The translations under genes were made by a program, and so were the position numbers. The notes below the pieces were generated by a model. That model did not search any database and was not told the origin of the DNA. It saw nothing but the letters and a program-made list of their open reading frames with translations. A stretch of 10,744 nucleotides of DNA from Lachnospiraceae bacterium (GTDB lineage: Bacteria; Bacillota; Clostridia; Lachnospirales; Lachnospiraceae). Shown piece by piece: positions 1 to 6,374 of this stretch. How positions within the stretch are numbered: the first letter of the stretch is position 1; every line of letters begins with the position of its first letter. The stretch lies in contig JAGAAH010000024.1 of assembly GCA_017615375.1 (NCBI GenBank), forward strand, positions 1-10,744, read 5' to 3'.

Positions 1-336
1 GTTAAGACTAAGTTCTCCCGCAAAGAAGATTTTTTCCATATAGTCGCATTTTAATAATTCATATCCCTGTAAAAGCGCCAGAGCGCACGGTAAATCATAT
101 CCCGTACCGGACTTTTTAAGATATCCGGGCGAAATATTCACCGTTATCTTCATAGGTTGAAGTCTGAACCCCAGCTGCCTTATTGCACTTAAAATACGTT
201 CTTTGGCTTCTTTCACTTCTGCCGAAAGATATCCTACCATATTAAACATGGGTAATCCTTCGGCTACTTCGCATTCCACGCAGCAAATAATGCATTTCAT
301 ACCCTGCATCATTGCCGTAATAGCACTACCAAGCAT
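1..336 (-). CDS. YifB/ComM-family Mg-chelatase-like AAA+ ATPase, N-terminal fragment
   Basis: The first 112 residues of a gene that runs off the left edge. The reading frame starts at an ATG at 336-334 behind a strong AAGGAGG (346-340) with an unusually short 3-nt gap. The translation carries the N-terminal signature of the family: an EVAEGLPMFNMVG stretch around residues 30-42, VKEAKERILSAI around 49-60, MKITVNISPGYLKKSGTGYDLP around 70-91 in outline, and FFAGELSLN at the edge. In family members this S5-like N-terminal domain precedes a ChlI-type AAA+ module and a C-terminal domain, for about 500 residues in all; those parts lie outside the window. ComM of Haemophilus and Vibrio is a hexameric helicase that promotes branch migration during natural transformation; the role in Clostridia is not established. 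An in-frame ATG 18 nt upstream (354-352) is possible, but 336 fits the family start better. The gene is divergent from the pseudouridine synthase gene. Confidence 0.88.
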   Translation of the reverse strand, partial: MLGSAITAMMQGMKCIICCVECEVAEGLPMFNMVGYLSAEVKEAKERILSAIRQLGFRLQPMKITVNISPGYLKKSGTGYDLPCALALLQGYELLKCDYMEKIFFAGELSLN

Positions 337-373
337 GATCCTCCTTATTCCCATTACCTTCTTACGGAAAACA

Positions 374-389
374 GACGACGATTGTCGTC
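374..389. repeat. Short dyad in the yifB leader
   Basis: GACGAC and GTCGTC form a perfect 6-bp inverted repeat around a GATT centre. It lies between the candidate yifB start site and the yifB ribosome binding site, so it could be an operator half-site pair or a small leader hairpin. No T-tract follows on either strand, so it is not an intrinsic terminator. The function is unknown. Confidence 0.3.
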
Positions 390-426
390 CATAATGAACA
401 TATAAACTTTAGCATATTTCCAAAAT

Positions 427-448
427 GCTTTAAAGCGTACAAATTATA
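427..448 (-). promoter_or_regulatory. Candidate yifB promoter -10 with palindrome at the start site
   Basis: Read on the minus strand, a perfect TATAAT lies at 448-443. The 10-bp palindrome GCTTTAAAGC (436-427) falls where transcription would begin. No good -35 hexamer is visible 16-18 bp upstream (the region reads ACCGGC), so the promoter may be activator-dependent, or the AT-rich match may be chance. The dyad at 374-389 would lie in the resulting leader of about 100 nt. Confidence 0.35.
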
Positions 449-454
449 AAATTT

Positions 455-484
455 TTATAAAATCAGCCGGTTTTATGGTACAAT
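455..484 (+). promoter_or_regulatory. Candidate promoter of the pseudouridine synthase gene
   Basis: An extended -10, TGGTACAAT (TG at 476-477, TACAAT at 479-484), lies about 30 bp before the start codon. A weak -35, TTATAA (455-460, four of six consensus bases), sits 18 bp upstream of the -10. The -35 is inside an AT-rich near-palindrome (444-460) whose other half contains the yifB -10 on the opposite strand, so the two divergent promoters are almost back to back. Confidence 0.45.
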
Positions 485-515
485 AATAGGAAATACAGAT
501 AGGATTCCAAGAAAA

Positions 516-1409
516 ATGAACCGAGAGCTTACATATAATCTGAATGATGAAGAAAATAAAACCATAATTGCATTTCTAAAGGAAAAGGGTTACTCAATTC
601 CCATCCTTCAAAACCTTAAAAGTAATCCTACCGATGTCTTGTTAGACGGTGAACCGGGATTCCTTAACAGAATAATTAAAAATAGAATTAACTTAACGGT
701 CATGATTCGTGAAACCCAAAAATCGGATTATATTTCGTCAAATATTCCTCTCGACATTCTATATGAAGACGATGATCTTATCATAATCAATAAGGCTGCC
801 GATATGCCTATTCATCCTTCTATCAATCACCAAGAAGGAACTCTTGCAAATGCTCTTACTTACTACTACAGAAACGAAAGCTCGCCTTTTATATATAGAT
901 GTCTTAACAGACTCGATAAGAACACAACCGGAATAACCGTTGTGGCAAAGAATCCCCTTTCATCCGCCATTCTTTCACAGCAGATGAAAAACGACAATAT
1001 TCACAGAACCTATTATGCCGTGGTTTCCGGGATTATAGATTCTCCCGGTGTTATTAATGCTCCCATTGCAAGAGCAAGCAATTCAATAATTACGCGAGAA
1101 GTTAATTTTAAAGAAGGCCAGGAAGCAATCACAGAATATGAACCGTTAAAAGTATCGGACAATAACACATTAATTAAATGTACACTTAAAACCGGTCGCA
1201 CACATCAAATAAGGGTTCATATGTCATATATAGGTCATCCGCTTGTAGGAGATTTCCTATACGGCAACACCGATAAGACAAGCGTATCGGGGCGACAATT
1301 ACTGCATGCGGGTGAGATTGCTTTTACTCATCCCATAACCGGTGATAAGATGTTAATCACCGCCCCTTTGCCGGAGGATTTCGGTGAATTACGAATACTA
1401 TTGCCTTAA
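516..1409 (+). CDS. RluA/RluD-family RNA pseudouridine synthase
   Basis: A cytoplasmic enzyme that isomerises uridine to pseudouridine in rRNA or tRNA; the target cannot be told from sequence. It has 297 residues, normal for the family. Residues about 1-75 form a weak, degenerate S4-like RNA-binding region (LLDGEPGFLNR at 42-52). The catalytic domain begins near residue 80. The catalytic motif is NRLDKNTTG with the active-site Asp at 134; the more usual form is HRLDxxTSG. The second hallmark, LKTGRTHQIRVHM followed by GHPLVGDFLYG, covers 224-250, and RQLLHAGEIAFTHP near 260-273 is the typical C-terminal strand. The ribosome binding site is poor (AGGA at 501-504, 11 nt away). The ATG is chosen because it opens the frame close to the candidate promoter. 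The gene is divergent from yifB and followed by the DUF1292 gene after 54 bp. Confidence 0.93.
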   Translation: MNRELTYNLNDEENKTIIAFLKEKGYSIPILQNLKSNPTDVLLDGEPGFLNRIIKNRINLTVMIRETQKSDYISSNIPLDILYEDDDLIIINKAADMPIHPSINHQEGTLANALTYYYRNESSPFIYRCLNRLDKNTTGITVVAKNPLSSAILSQQMKNDNIHRTYYAVVSGIIDSPGVINAPIARASNSIITREVNFKEGQEAITEYEPLKVSDNNTLIKCTLKTGRTHQIRVHMSYIGHPLVGDFLYGNTDKTSVSGRQLLHAGEIAFTHPITGDKMLITAPLPEDFGELRILLP

Positions 1410-1429
1410 CGTGCAATATTATGTATATT
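1401..1429 (+). promoter_or_regulatory. Candidate promoter of the DUF1292 gene
   Basis: TTGCCT (1401-1406, four of six consensus bases) and TATATT (1424-1429, five of six) are separated by exactly 17 bp. The -35 overlaps the last codons of the pseudouridine synthase gene. The start codon is 35 bp beyond the -10. The DUF1292 gene may therefore be transcribed separately as well as by read-through. Confidence 0.45.
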
Positions 1430-1463
1430 ATTAGTAGTTAATACTTTCAAAGCGAGGTTAGAA

Positions 1464-1790
1464 ATGGATAACAATAAGAATAATAACGAAGTAATTGATG
1501 ATGATGTATGTGTAACGCTTTCTCTTGAAGACGGTTCAGAGATAGAATGCGAGATCTTAACCATCTTTGACATCGGTGAGCAGAACTATATCGTACTTGA
1601 GCCTGCAGAGACAGCCAATAACCCGGATGCGGAAGAAGCTGAGATTTTCATATACAGATATTATGAAGACGAAGACGGCAACTATTCTCTTGGTAATATC
1701 GAAGACGATGAAGAATATGAAGCAGTTTCCGACAGACTCGACGAACTCATGGACGAATCATATTATGATTCATTGGATGATGAGGACTAA
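1464..1790 (+). CDS. DUF1292 family protein, strongly acidic
   Basis: A small cytoplasmic protein of 108 residues. The core VTLSLEDGSEIECEIL (about 17-32), YIVLEP (42-47), IFIYRYYEDEDG (61-72 in outline) and a closing acidic D..LDELM segment match the DUF1292 pattern common in Firmicutes. The molecular function of the family is not known to me. It is very acidic: about 38 Asp/Glu against only 3 Lys/Arg, with runs such as DDEEYE and a DDED tail. The ribosome binding site GAGG (1454-1457) is correctly placed, and a candidate promoter lies just upstream. Its stop codon overlaps the stop of the convergent helicase gene by 4 bp, so its terminator lies inside that gene. DUF1292 genes often sit among housekeeping genes, as here. 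Confidence 0.88.
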   Translation: MDNNKNNNEVIDDDVCVTLSLEDGSEIECEILTIFDIGEQNYIVLEPAETANNPDAEEAEIFIYRYYEDEDGNYSLGNIEDDEEYEAVSDRLDELMDESYYDSLDDED

Positions 1791-3610
1791 TTTATAATTA
1801 ATTCATCAATAAAGCCTGATGCTTTGGTTTCCCGCCCGTTGGCGGTTTCATAATACGAAAGCATCAGGTTTCTTTTTGCCCTTGTTAATGCTACATACAA
1901 AAGCCGCCTTTCTTCTTCTATTGCGTCATCTCCGACTGCCCTGTTTATCGGCATAAGTCCTATATTTAAATCGGGAATATATACATTGTCAAATTCGAGT
2001 CCCTTGCTTTCGTGCATGGTTAAGACATTTATATTTCTAACATTACCATCTTTTCCCGCAACTTCTATCTTATCGATTTTTGAAGCTGCGTCAAAAAACT
2101 CCTTGCAGTCGATTATTGAATTATTAATATTAGTTTTAAGTTTTTCAAAAAACGACGTATAATTAGTATCGTTTTCGAACTTGCTTTTAACCATATTCTT
2201 AAAGCCTTCATTTTGCGCAATTGTTAAAAATGCAATTTGCGGAGTCAATTTTTCGCAGAATTCTATCATATCGATATATTCAGTAACCGCCAACGCCTCT
2301 TTTTCTTCATTACAAGCAATACATATACTCGTCCAATTATTTAAATCTTCTTTTCTTTTAGGCATAAGGAACTTGGAGATTGTTCCGTTAAATATATTCA
2401 TGCTTTTAATTACGTCTTCCATCCCGAAACTCTTTGATATCACCCTAAAGAATGCCGCAACTTCTTCATATACATATTTATTCTTTATGCACTCATTGTT
2501 ATTACCGTTAAGTTCCGGAAAAAGCTGCATCTCATTTATAAATTGTTCCTTCTGAAAATTGGTTCTTAATAATACCGCTGTATTATCGTTTCCGCTTTTC
2601 TCATTATTATTGAATATCTCACTTAAAATTTGCCTGTACTGCGTTTTTCTGTCTGGATATCTTCTTATACCGACTGTGCCTTTATCGCTATTAACCGTTT
2701 TCATTACTTTAGGCATTCTGTCCTTATTAACGCTGATAAGTTTATTGCTAAATGAAACTATCTTAGGTGTACTTCTATAATTGGTATCGAGAAATACAAT
2801 CTCGGTATTATCGTATAAATGTAAAAATCTCTTCATGATATCCGGAAGTGCTCCTCTAAACCCATATATGGACTGATCGTCATCTCCGACTGCAAATATA
2901 TTATTATAATTTTCCGCAAGTCTTGCAATTATATCGAATTGAATTTCATTTGTGTCCTGAAACTCATCAATCAGAAAATAATCGTAATATCCTTGCCATT
3001 TCTTTAAGAATCCCTTATTTTCGATAAATGCTCTTCTTGTTTCATACAAAAGATCGTCATAATCAAGAACTCCCATTTTCCTCTTCACGTTTTCAAGCCT
3101 TTCGCTAAAATATTTCAGCCCTTCATAAGATTTCAAGATACCGCATTTAATTATATCTGCATTAAATTCTTTGTGCATTTCGTTGGAAATAGCGAACTTA
3201 TACAATAGTTCCTGCAAAATCTCCAAAGTGCTTTCATCTATATCGGTTTCACCGAATTCTTCTAATATAAGCCTTTTGATTATTTTAATTTTATCTTTTT
3301 CACTTAATATGTTGAGGGAATTAGTATGACGATAGTCTTTTAATATGCTGTAGCATAAAGAATGAATTGTCGAAAACTTGCTTTCCGAATTCTTTTTTGC
3401 AAGCAATTCGTATCGCTCTTTCATATGAATTGCAGCCTTTTTCGTAAATGTTAAAATGAGGATTTTATTTTCAGAAATACCATATTCTTTCACCAGATTG
3501 AATACCCGTTGGCATAGCGTTGAAGTCTTGCCCGAACCGGGTCCGGCGATTACGAGCATCGGGCCATCCTTATGTCGGATAGCCCTTTGCTGAGAATTAT
3601 TATAATTCAT
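1787..3610 (-). CDS. UvrD/Rep/PcrA-type superfamily 1 DNA helicase, compact form
   Basis: An ATP-dependent 3'-5' DNA translocase/helicase by family. All the main motifs are intact: Q motif NNSQQRAI (4-11), Walker A GPGSGKT (23-29, Lys28), Ia LTFTKKAA (53-60), II DEFQDT (215-220), III GDDDQSIYGFRGA (242-254), IV DTNYRST (275-281), V LTMHESKGLEF (530-540), VI EERRLLYVALTRAKR (566-580, arginine finger Arg577). Catalytic activity is therefore expected. It has 607 residues, against about 720-740 for PcrA/UvrD, and stops about 30 residues after motif VI, so the C-terminal extension with the RNA-polymerase-binding Tudor-like domain is absent. The segment between motifs IV and V is also somewhat short and lacks a recognisable UvrD GG..F..R.E block. 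It is thus a UvrD-like paralogue and probably not the cell's PcrA. The start lies 21 bp after the gltX stop, behind a weak AGAAG, suggesting co-transcription with gltX. Confidence 0.92.
   Translation of the reverse strand: MNYNNSQQRAIRHKDGPMLVIAGPGSGKTSTLCQRVFNLVKEYGISENKILILTFTKKAAIHMKERYELLAKKNSESKFSTIHSLCYSILKDYRHTNSLNILSEKDKIKIIKRLILEEFGETDIDESTLEILQELLYKFAISNEMHKEFNADIIKCGILKSYEGLKYFSERLENVKRKMGVLDYDDLLYETRRAFIENKGFLKKWQGYYDYFLIDEFQDTNEIQFDIIARLAENYNNIFAVGDDDQSIYGFRGALPDIMKRFLHLYDNTEIVFLDTNYRSTPKIVSFSNKLISVNKDRMPKVMKTVNSDKGTVGIRRYPDRKTQYRQILSEIFNNNEKSGNDNTAVLLRTNFQKEQFINEMQLFPELNGNNNECIKNKYVYEEVAAFFRVISKSFGMEDVIKSMNIFNGTISKFLMPKRKEDLNNWTSICIACNEEKEALAVTEYIDMIEFCEKLTPQIAFLTIAQNEGFKNMVKSKFENDTNYTSFFEKLKTNINNSIIDCKEFFDAASKIDKIEVAGKDGNVRNINVLTMHESKGLEFDNVYIPDLNIGLMPINRAVGDDAIEEERRLLYVALTRAKRNLMLSYYETANGRETKASGFIDELIIN
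1813..1877 (+). terminator. Intrinsic terminator of the DUF1292 transcript, inside the helicase gene
   Basis: The arms CCTGATGCTTT (1815-1825) and AAAGCATCAGG (1858-1868) pair perfectly over 11 bp, and a G-U plus two A-T pairs can extend the base. The 32-nt apex holds a second perfect hairpin, CCGCC-CGTT-GGCGG (1832-1845). The plus-strand copy is followed by TTTCTTTTT (1869-1877). The element starts 23 bp after the DUF1292 stop codon and is the only terminator-like structure seen near it. On the minus strand these bases encode the end of helicase motif VI and the C-terminus. The T-tract downstream on the minus-strand side is weak, so the element looks mainly plus-directed. Confidence 0.75.
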
Positions 3611-3631
3611 ATTGTAATCTTCTATATAAGC

Positions 3632-5086
3632 TTATCTGTTCTCGAGAAGCTCAATTCCTTTTCTTATTCTCTTTAATGACTCTTCTTTTCCGAGTAATTC
3701 CATAAGCTCCGTAGCTCCGCCCGGTGTCATCTGCTTGCCGGATACTGCGGTTCTTATCGGCCACATAACGAAACCGTTCTTGTACTCATTCTTCGCAACA
3801 TAGTCGCAAAGAAGCGCGTACAGAGCATCATTTGAATAATCATTCTGTGCTTCAAGAATCGGTAAAACCTCTTTTAACACTTTCAAAGAAGAATCCATAT
3901 CTGTTTTCATCTTCTTATGCTCATACATATGAAGATCGTATTCCGGAAGCTCCTGTAAGAAATCAATATGGTCTTTAATATCCGTATATACTTCTATTCT
4001 GGTCTTAACCATCTCGGCAATCTTCTTGAAATCCATATCTTTCTTGATGACTTCCTTGATATACGGTAAAGCTGCCTCATAGAACTTATCAAAATCCATC
4101 ATCTTAATGTATTCGCCGTTCATCCATCTTAACTTCTGAATGTCAAATACTGACGGCGATTTATTGATTCTGTGATAATCGAACTTCTCTATAAGCTCAT
4201 CAAGCGAGAAAATCTCTCTGTTATCTTCAGGACTCCATCCAAGAAGCGCAATGTAGTTAACGATTGCTTCGCTGATAAATCCCTGCTCGATTAAATCTTC
4301 AAAAGAAGAATGTCCGGAACGCTTTGAAAGCTTCTTATGGTTCTCATCCGTAATTAACGGCAAATGGATATATGTCGGAACTTCCCAGCCAAGTGCCTCA
4401 TAAAGTCTTACATACTTCGGTGAAGATGAAAGATACTCATTGCCTCTTACAACATGAGTGATATTCATTGTATGATCGTCAATAACATTGGCGAAGTTAT
4501 AAGTCGGATATCCGTCCGATTTAATAAGAATCATATCATCAAGTTCCGAGTTCTCAACCGTAATATCTCCGTACAATTCATCGTGGAATGTAGTTGTTCC
4601 CGTGGTCGGATTGTTCTGTCTTATAACAAACGGCTTTCCTTCTGCAAGATTCTTCTCTATCTCTTCCTTGCTCAAATGAAGGCAATGCTTGTCATATACC
4701 GTAATTTCCTTACCGTCGACAACGCTTGTCTTTAACGACTCAAGTCTCTCTTTATCGCAGAAACAATAATATGCCTCGCCCTTCTCGATTAATTCCTTGG
4801 CATATTTCATATATATACCGGTTTTCATACGCTCCGACTGAACATATGGGCCGTATCCGCCATCTTTATCCGGGCCTTCATCATGCTTCAAACCCGTTTT
4901 TTCAAGAGTTCTGTATATAATCTCTGTGGCGCCTTCCACAAATCTCTCCTGGTCAGTATCTTCAATACGAAGCATAAAGTCTCCGCCTGCATGCTTCGCA
5001 ATTAAAAACTCATACAAAGCCGATCTTAAATTTCCGACGTGCATTTTACCTGTCGGGCTCGGCGCATATCTGGTTCTTACTTTCAT
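3632..5086 (-). CDS. gltX: Glutamyl-tRNA synthetase (class I)
   Basis: This cytoplasmic enzyme charges tRNA(Glu) with glutamate using ATP. In organisms without GlnRS it may also mischarge tRNA(Gln), and the sequence alone does not settle that. It has 484 residues, the usual length. The HIGH-type motif is HVGN (16-19) within [12 protein letters not shown], and the KMSKS-type motif is KLSKR (252-256). [11 protein letters not shown] (76-86) and the [13 protein letters not shown] segment (211-223) are typical of GluRS. Cys108-x-Cys110 and Cys135-x-His137 reproduce the spacing of the E. coli GluRS zinc site (Cys98, Cys100, Cys125, His127). The start is supported by GCAGGAGA (5099-5092) 5 nt upstream and by the conserved [11 protein letters not shown] opening. 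It has its own promoter, with coaBC upstream and the helicase 21 bp downstream. Confidence 0.97.
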   Translation of the reverse strand: MKVRTRYAPSPTGKMHVGNLRSALYEFLIAKHAGGDFMLRIEDTDQERFVEGATEIIYRTLEKTGLKHDEGPDKDGGYGPYVQSERMKTGIYMKYAKELIEKGEAYYCFCDKERLESLKTSVVDGKEITVYDKHCLHLSKEEIEKNLAEGKPFVIRQNNPTTGTTTFHDELYGDITVENSELDDMILIKSDGYPTYNFANVIDDHTMNITHVVRGNEYLSSSPKYVRLYEALGWEVPTYIHLPLITDENHKKLSKRSGHSSFEDLIEQGFISEAIVNYIALLGWSPEDNREIFSLDELIEKFDYHRINKSPSVFDIQKLRWMNGEYIKMMDFDKFYEAALPYIKEVIKKDMDFKKIAEMVKTRIEVYTDIKDHIDFLQELPEYDLHMYEHKKMKTDMDSSLKVLKEVLPILEAQNDYSNDALYALLCDYVAKNEYKNGFVMWPIRTAVSGKQMTPGGATELMELLGKEESLKRIRKGIELLENR

Positions 5087-5099
5087 AAAAATCTCCTGC

Positions 5100-5111
5100 T
5101 TTCTATAGAAA
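5100..5111. repeat. 12-bp palindrome in the gltX leader
   Basis: TTTCTATAGAAA is a perfect palindrome immediately downstream of the predicted gltX start site (about 5116) and next to the ribosome binding site. Its position would suit an operator, but the sequence is AT-rich and only one copy is visible. The leader is far too short for a T-box. Confidence 0.3.
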
Positions 5112-5122
5112 ATTCAATATCA

Positions 5123-5151
5123 ATAATATAATAAAAGCTCTTAACTTTCAA
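5123..5151 (-). promoter_or_regulatory. gltX promoter
   Basis: On the minus strand, TTGAAA (5151-5146) and TATTAT (5128-5123) each match five of six sigma-A consensus bases and are separated by exactly 17 bp. The pair fills the 68-bp gap between the coaBC stop and the gltX start and predicts a leader of about 30 nt. It is the best promoter in the window and suggests that gltX and the helicase gene form their own transcription unit. Confidence 0.7.
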
Positions 5152-5154
5152 GAC

Positions 5155-6348
5155 TTATCTGCATGAGCCCAAGGCATAATCGATAATTTTGGAAGCTATC
5201 TCTTTCTTTGAAAGAATCGGTAACTCTTCTGCATAATCTTTTGCTATTAAAGTCACTATATTGGTGTCGCTCTTAAATCCCGCACCTTCTTGTTTGATTG
5301 AATTTGCAACAATTAAATCTGCATTTTTCTTTACAAGTTTTTCCTTTGCGCGATTGACCAGATCTTCTGTTTCCATGCAGAAACCGCATAAGAACTGGCT
5401 GTCTTTCTTGCTCTCGCCGAGAGTCTTAAGAATATCGGTGGTTCTTTCAAGCTTAATTGACATATCCCCATCTGATTTCTTGATTTTCTCCGTTGCCACA
5501 TCAATCGGTCTATAGTCTGCAACTGCAGCCGATAAGAAGAAATAATCAATTTCATCTTTAACTTTAAAAGTAGCCTCAGCCATATCGGCAGCCGAAGACA
5601 CTCTTATCATATGAACAAAAGGAACATCCTTTAATGAGGTAGGACCTGACACAAGGTATACCTCAGCGCCTCTAAGCATTGCATTTTCAGCAATTGCATA
5701 TCCCATTTTACCGGAAGAATGATTGGTTATATATCTTACCGGATCTATTGCTTCAAGCGTAGGGCCTGCAGTAACAAGCACTTTCTTTCCCGCAAGGTCT
5801 TTCTTGCATGCTATTTCATGCATAATATATGAAAGAAGTTCTTCCGGCTCAGGCATTTTACCCGCGCCCACATCTCTGCAAGCAAGGAAACCCTCTGCCG
5901 GGTCAATTACATGCATTCCGTATGACTTACATTTTTCTATATTATCCTGAACAATTTTATTTTCATACATTGCCGTATTCATTGCAGGTGAAATATATAT
6001 AGGAGCTCTCATCGCAAGGGCAACGGTTGACAACATATCATCCGCAATACCGTTTGCAAGCTTACCTATTATATTTGCGGAAGCCGGTGCAATCATCATA
6101 ATATCGGCCTTCTGACCCAAAGATACATGTTCGACTTCAAAACTGAAGTTTCTGTCAAAAGTATCCACTATGCACTTATTTCTCGTTAATGTCTCAAATG
6201 TAATGGGATTAATGAATTTTGTCGCATTTTCGGTCATTATTACGTGTACATCAGCATGCAACTTAATAAGTGCACTTGCAAGGCTTGCAATCTTATAAGC
6301 CGCAATACTTCCGGTAACTCCAAGTACAACTGTCTTACCCTTTAACAT
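5155..6348 (-). CDS. coaBC: Bifunctional phosphopantothenoylcysteine decarboxylase / phosphopantothenate-cysteine ligase
   Basis: This protein performs two consecutive steps of coenzyme A synthesis: ligation of cysteine to 4'-phosphopantothenate (CoaB, C-terminal half) and FMN-dependent decarboxylation to 4'-phosphopantetheine (CoaC, N-terminal half). At 397 residues it is full length. CoaC features are GSIAAYK (13-19), catalytic His74, PASAN (88-92) with GIADDML (100-106), PAMN (121-124) and the active-site flap Cys157. CoaB begins near 188 with VLVTAGPT, followed by NHSSGKMG (209-216), AVADYRP (275-281) and EKIKK (287-291), whose Lys288 corresponds to E. coli Lys289. The flap reads ACRD where the family usually has ACGD. 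The start follows AAGGAG (6363-6358) 9 nt upstream. It lies 26 bp after the membrane coiled-coil gene on the same strand with no clear promoter between, so it probably shares that operon. Confidence 0.97.
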   Translation of the reverse strand: MLKGKTVVLGVTGSIAAYKIASLASALIKLHADVHVIMTENATKFINPITFETLTRNKCIVDTFDRNFSFEVEHVSLGQKADIMMIAPASANIIGKLANGIADDMLSTVALAMRAPIYISPAMNTAMYENKIVQDNIEKCKSYGMHVIDPAEGFLACRDVGAGKMPEPEELLSYIMHEIACKKDLAGKKVLVTAGPTLEAIDPVRYITNHSSGKMGYAIAENAMLRGAEVYLVSGPTSLKDVPFVHMIRVSSAADMAEATFKVKDEIDYFFLSAAVADYRPIDVATEKIKKSDGDMSIKLERTTDILKTLGESKKDSQFLCGFCMETEDLVNRAKEKLVKKNADLIVANSIKQEGAGFKSDTNIVTLIAKDYAEELPILSKKEIASKIIDYALGSCR

Positions 6349-6374
6349 GTCGTTTCACTCCTTATTTCGTCCAA

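Noticed and set aside
203..394. Plus-strand open frame of 63 codons across the yifB start
   Set aside because: It lies antisense to the yifB N-terminus, which has clear family motifs, and shows no ribosome binding site or recognisable protein.
1755..1771. GAATCAT-ATT-ATGATTC hairpin at the end of the DUF1292 gene, considered as a terminator for the helicase transcript
   Set aside because: The stem is only seven AT-rich pairs and no T-tract follows in the minus direction. The symmetry arises from codons of a Ser-Tyr-Tyr-Asp-Ser stretch.
2181..2555. Plus-strand open frame of 124 codons inside the helicase gene
   Set aside because: It is antisense to an intact helicase with all motifs. The hydrophobic translation is the usual result of reading AT-rich coding sequence backwards.
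5087..5154. T-box or other riboswitch upstream of gltX
   Set aside because: The whole gap is 68 bp and already holds a promoter. The remaining leader of about 30 nt cannot form a T-box stem or an antiterminator.
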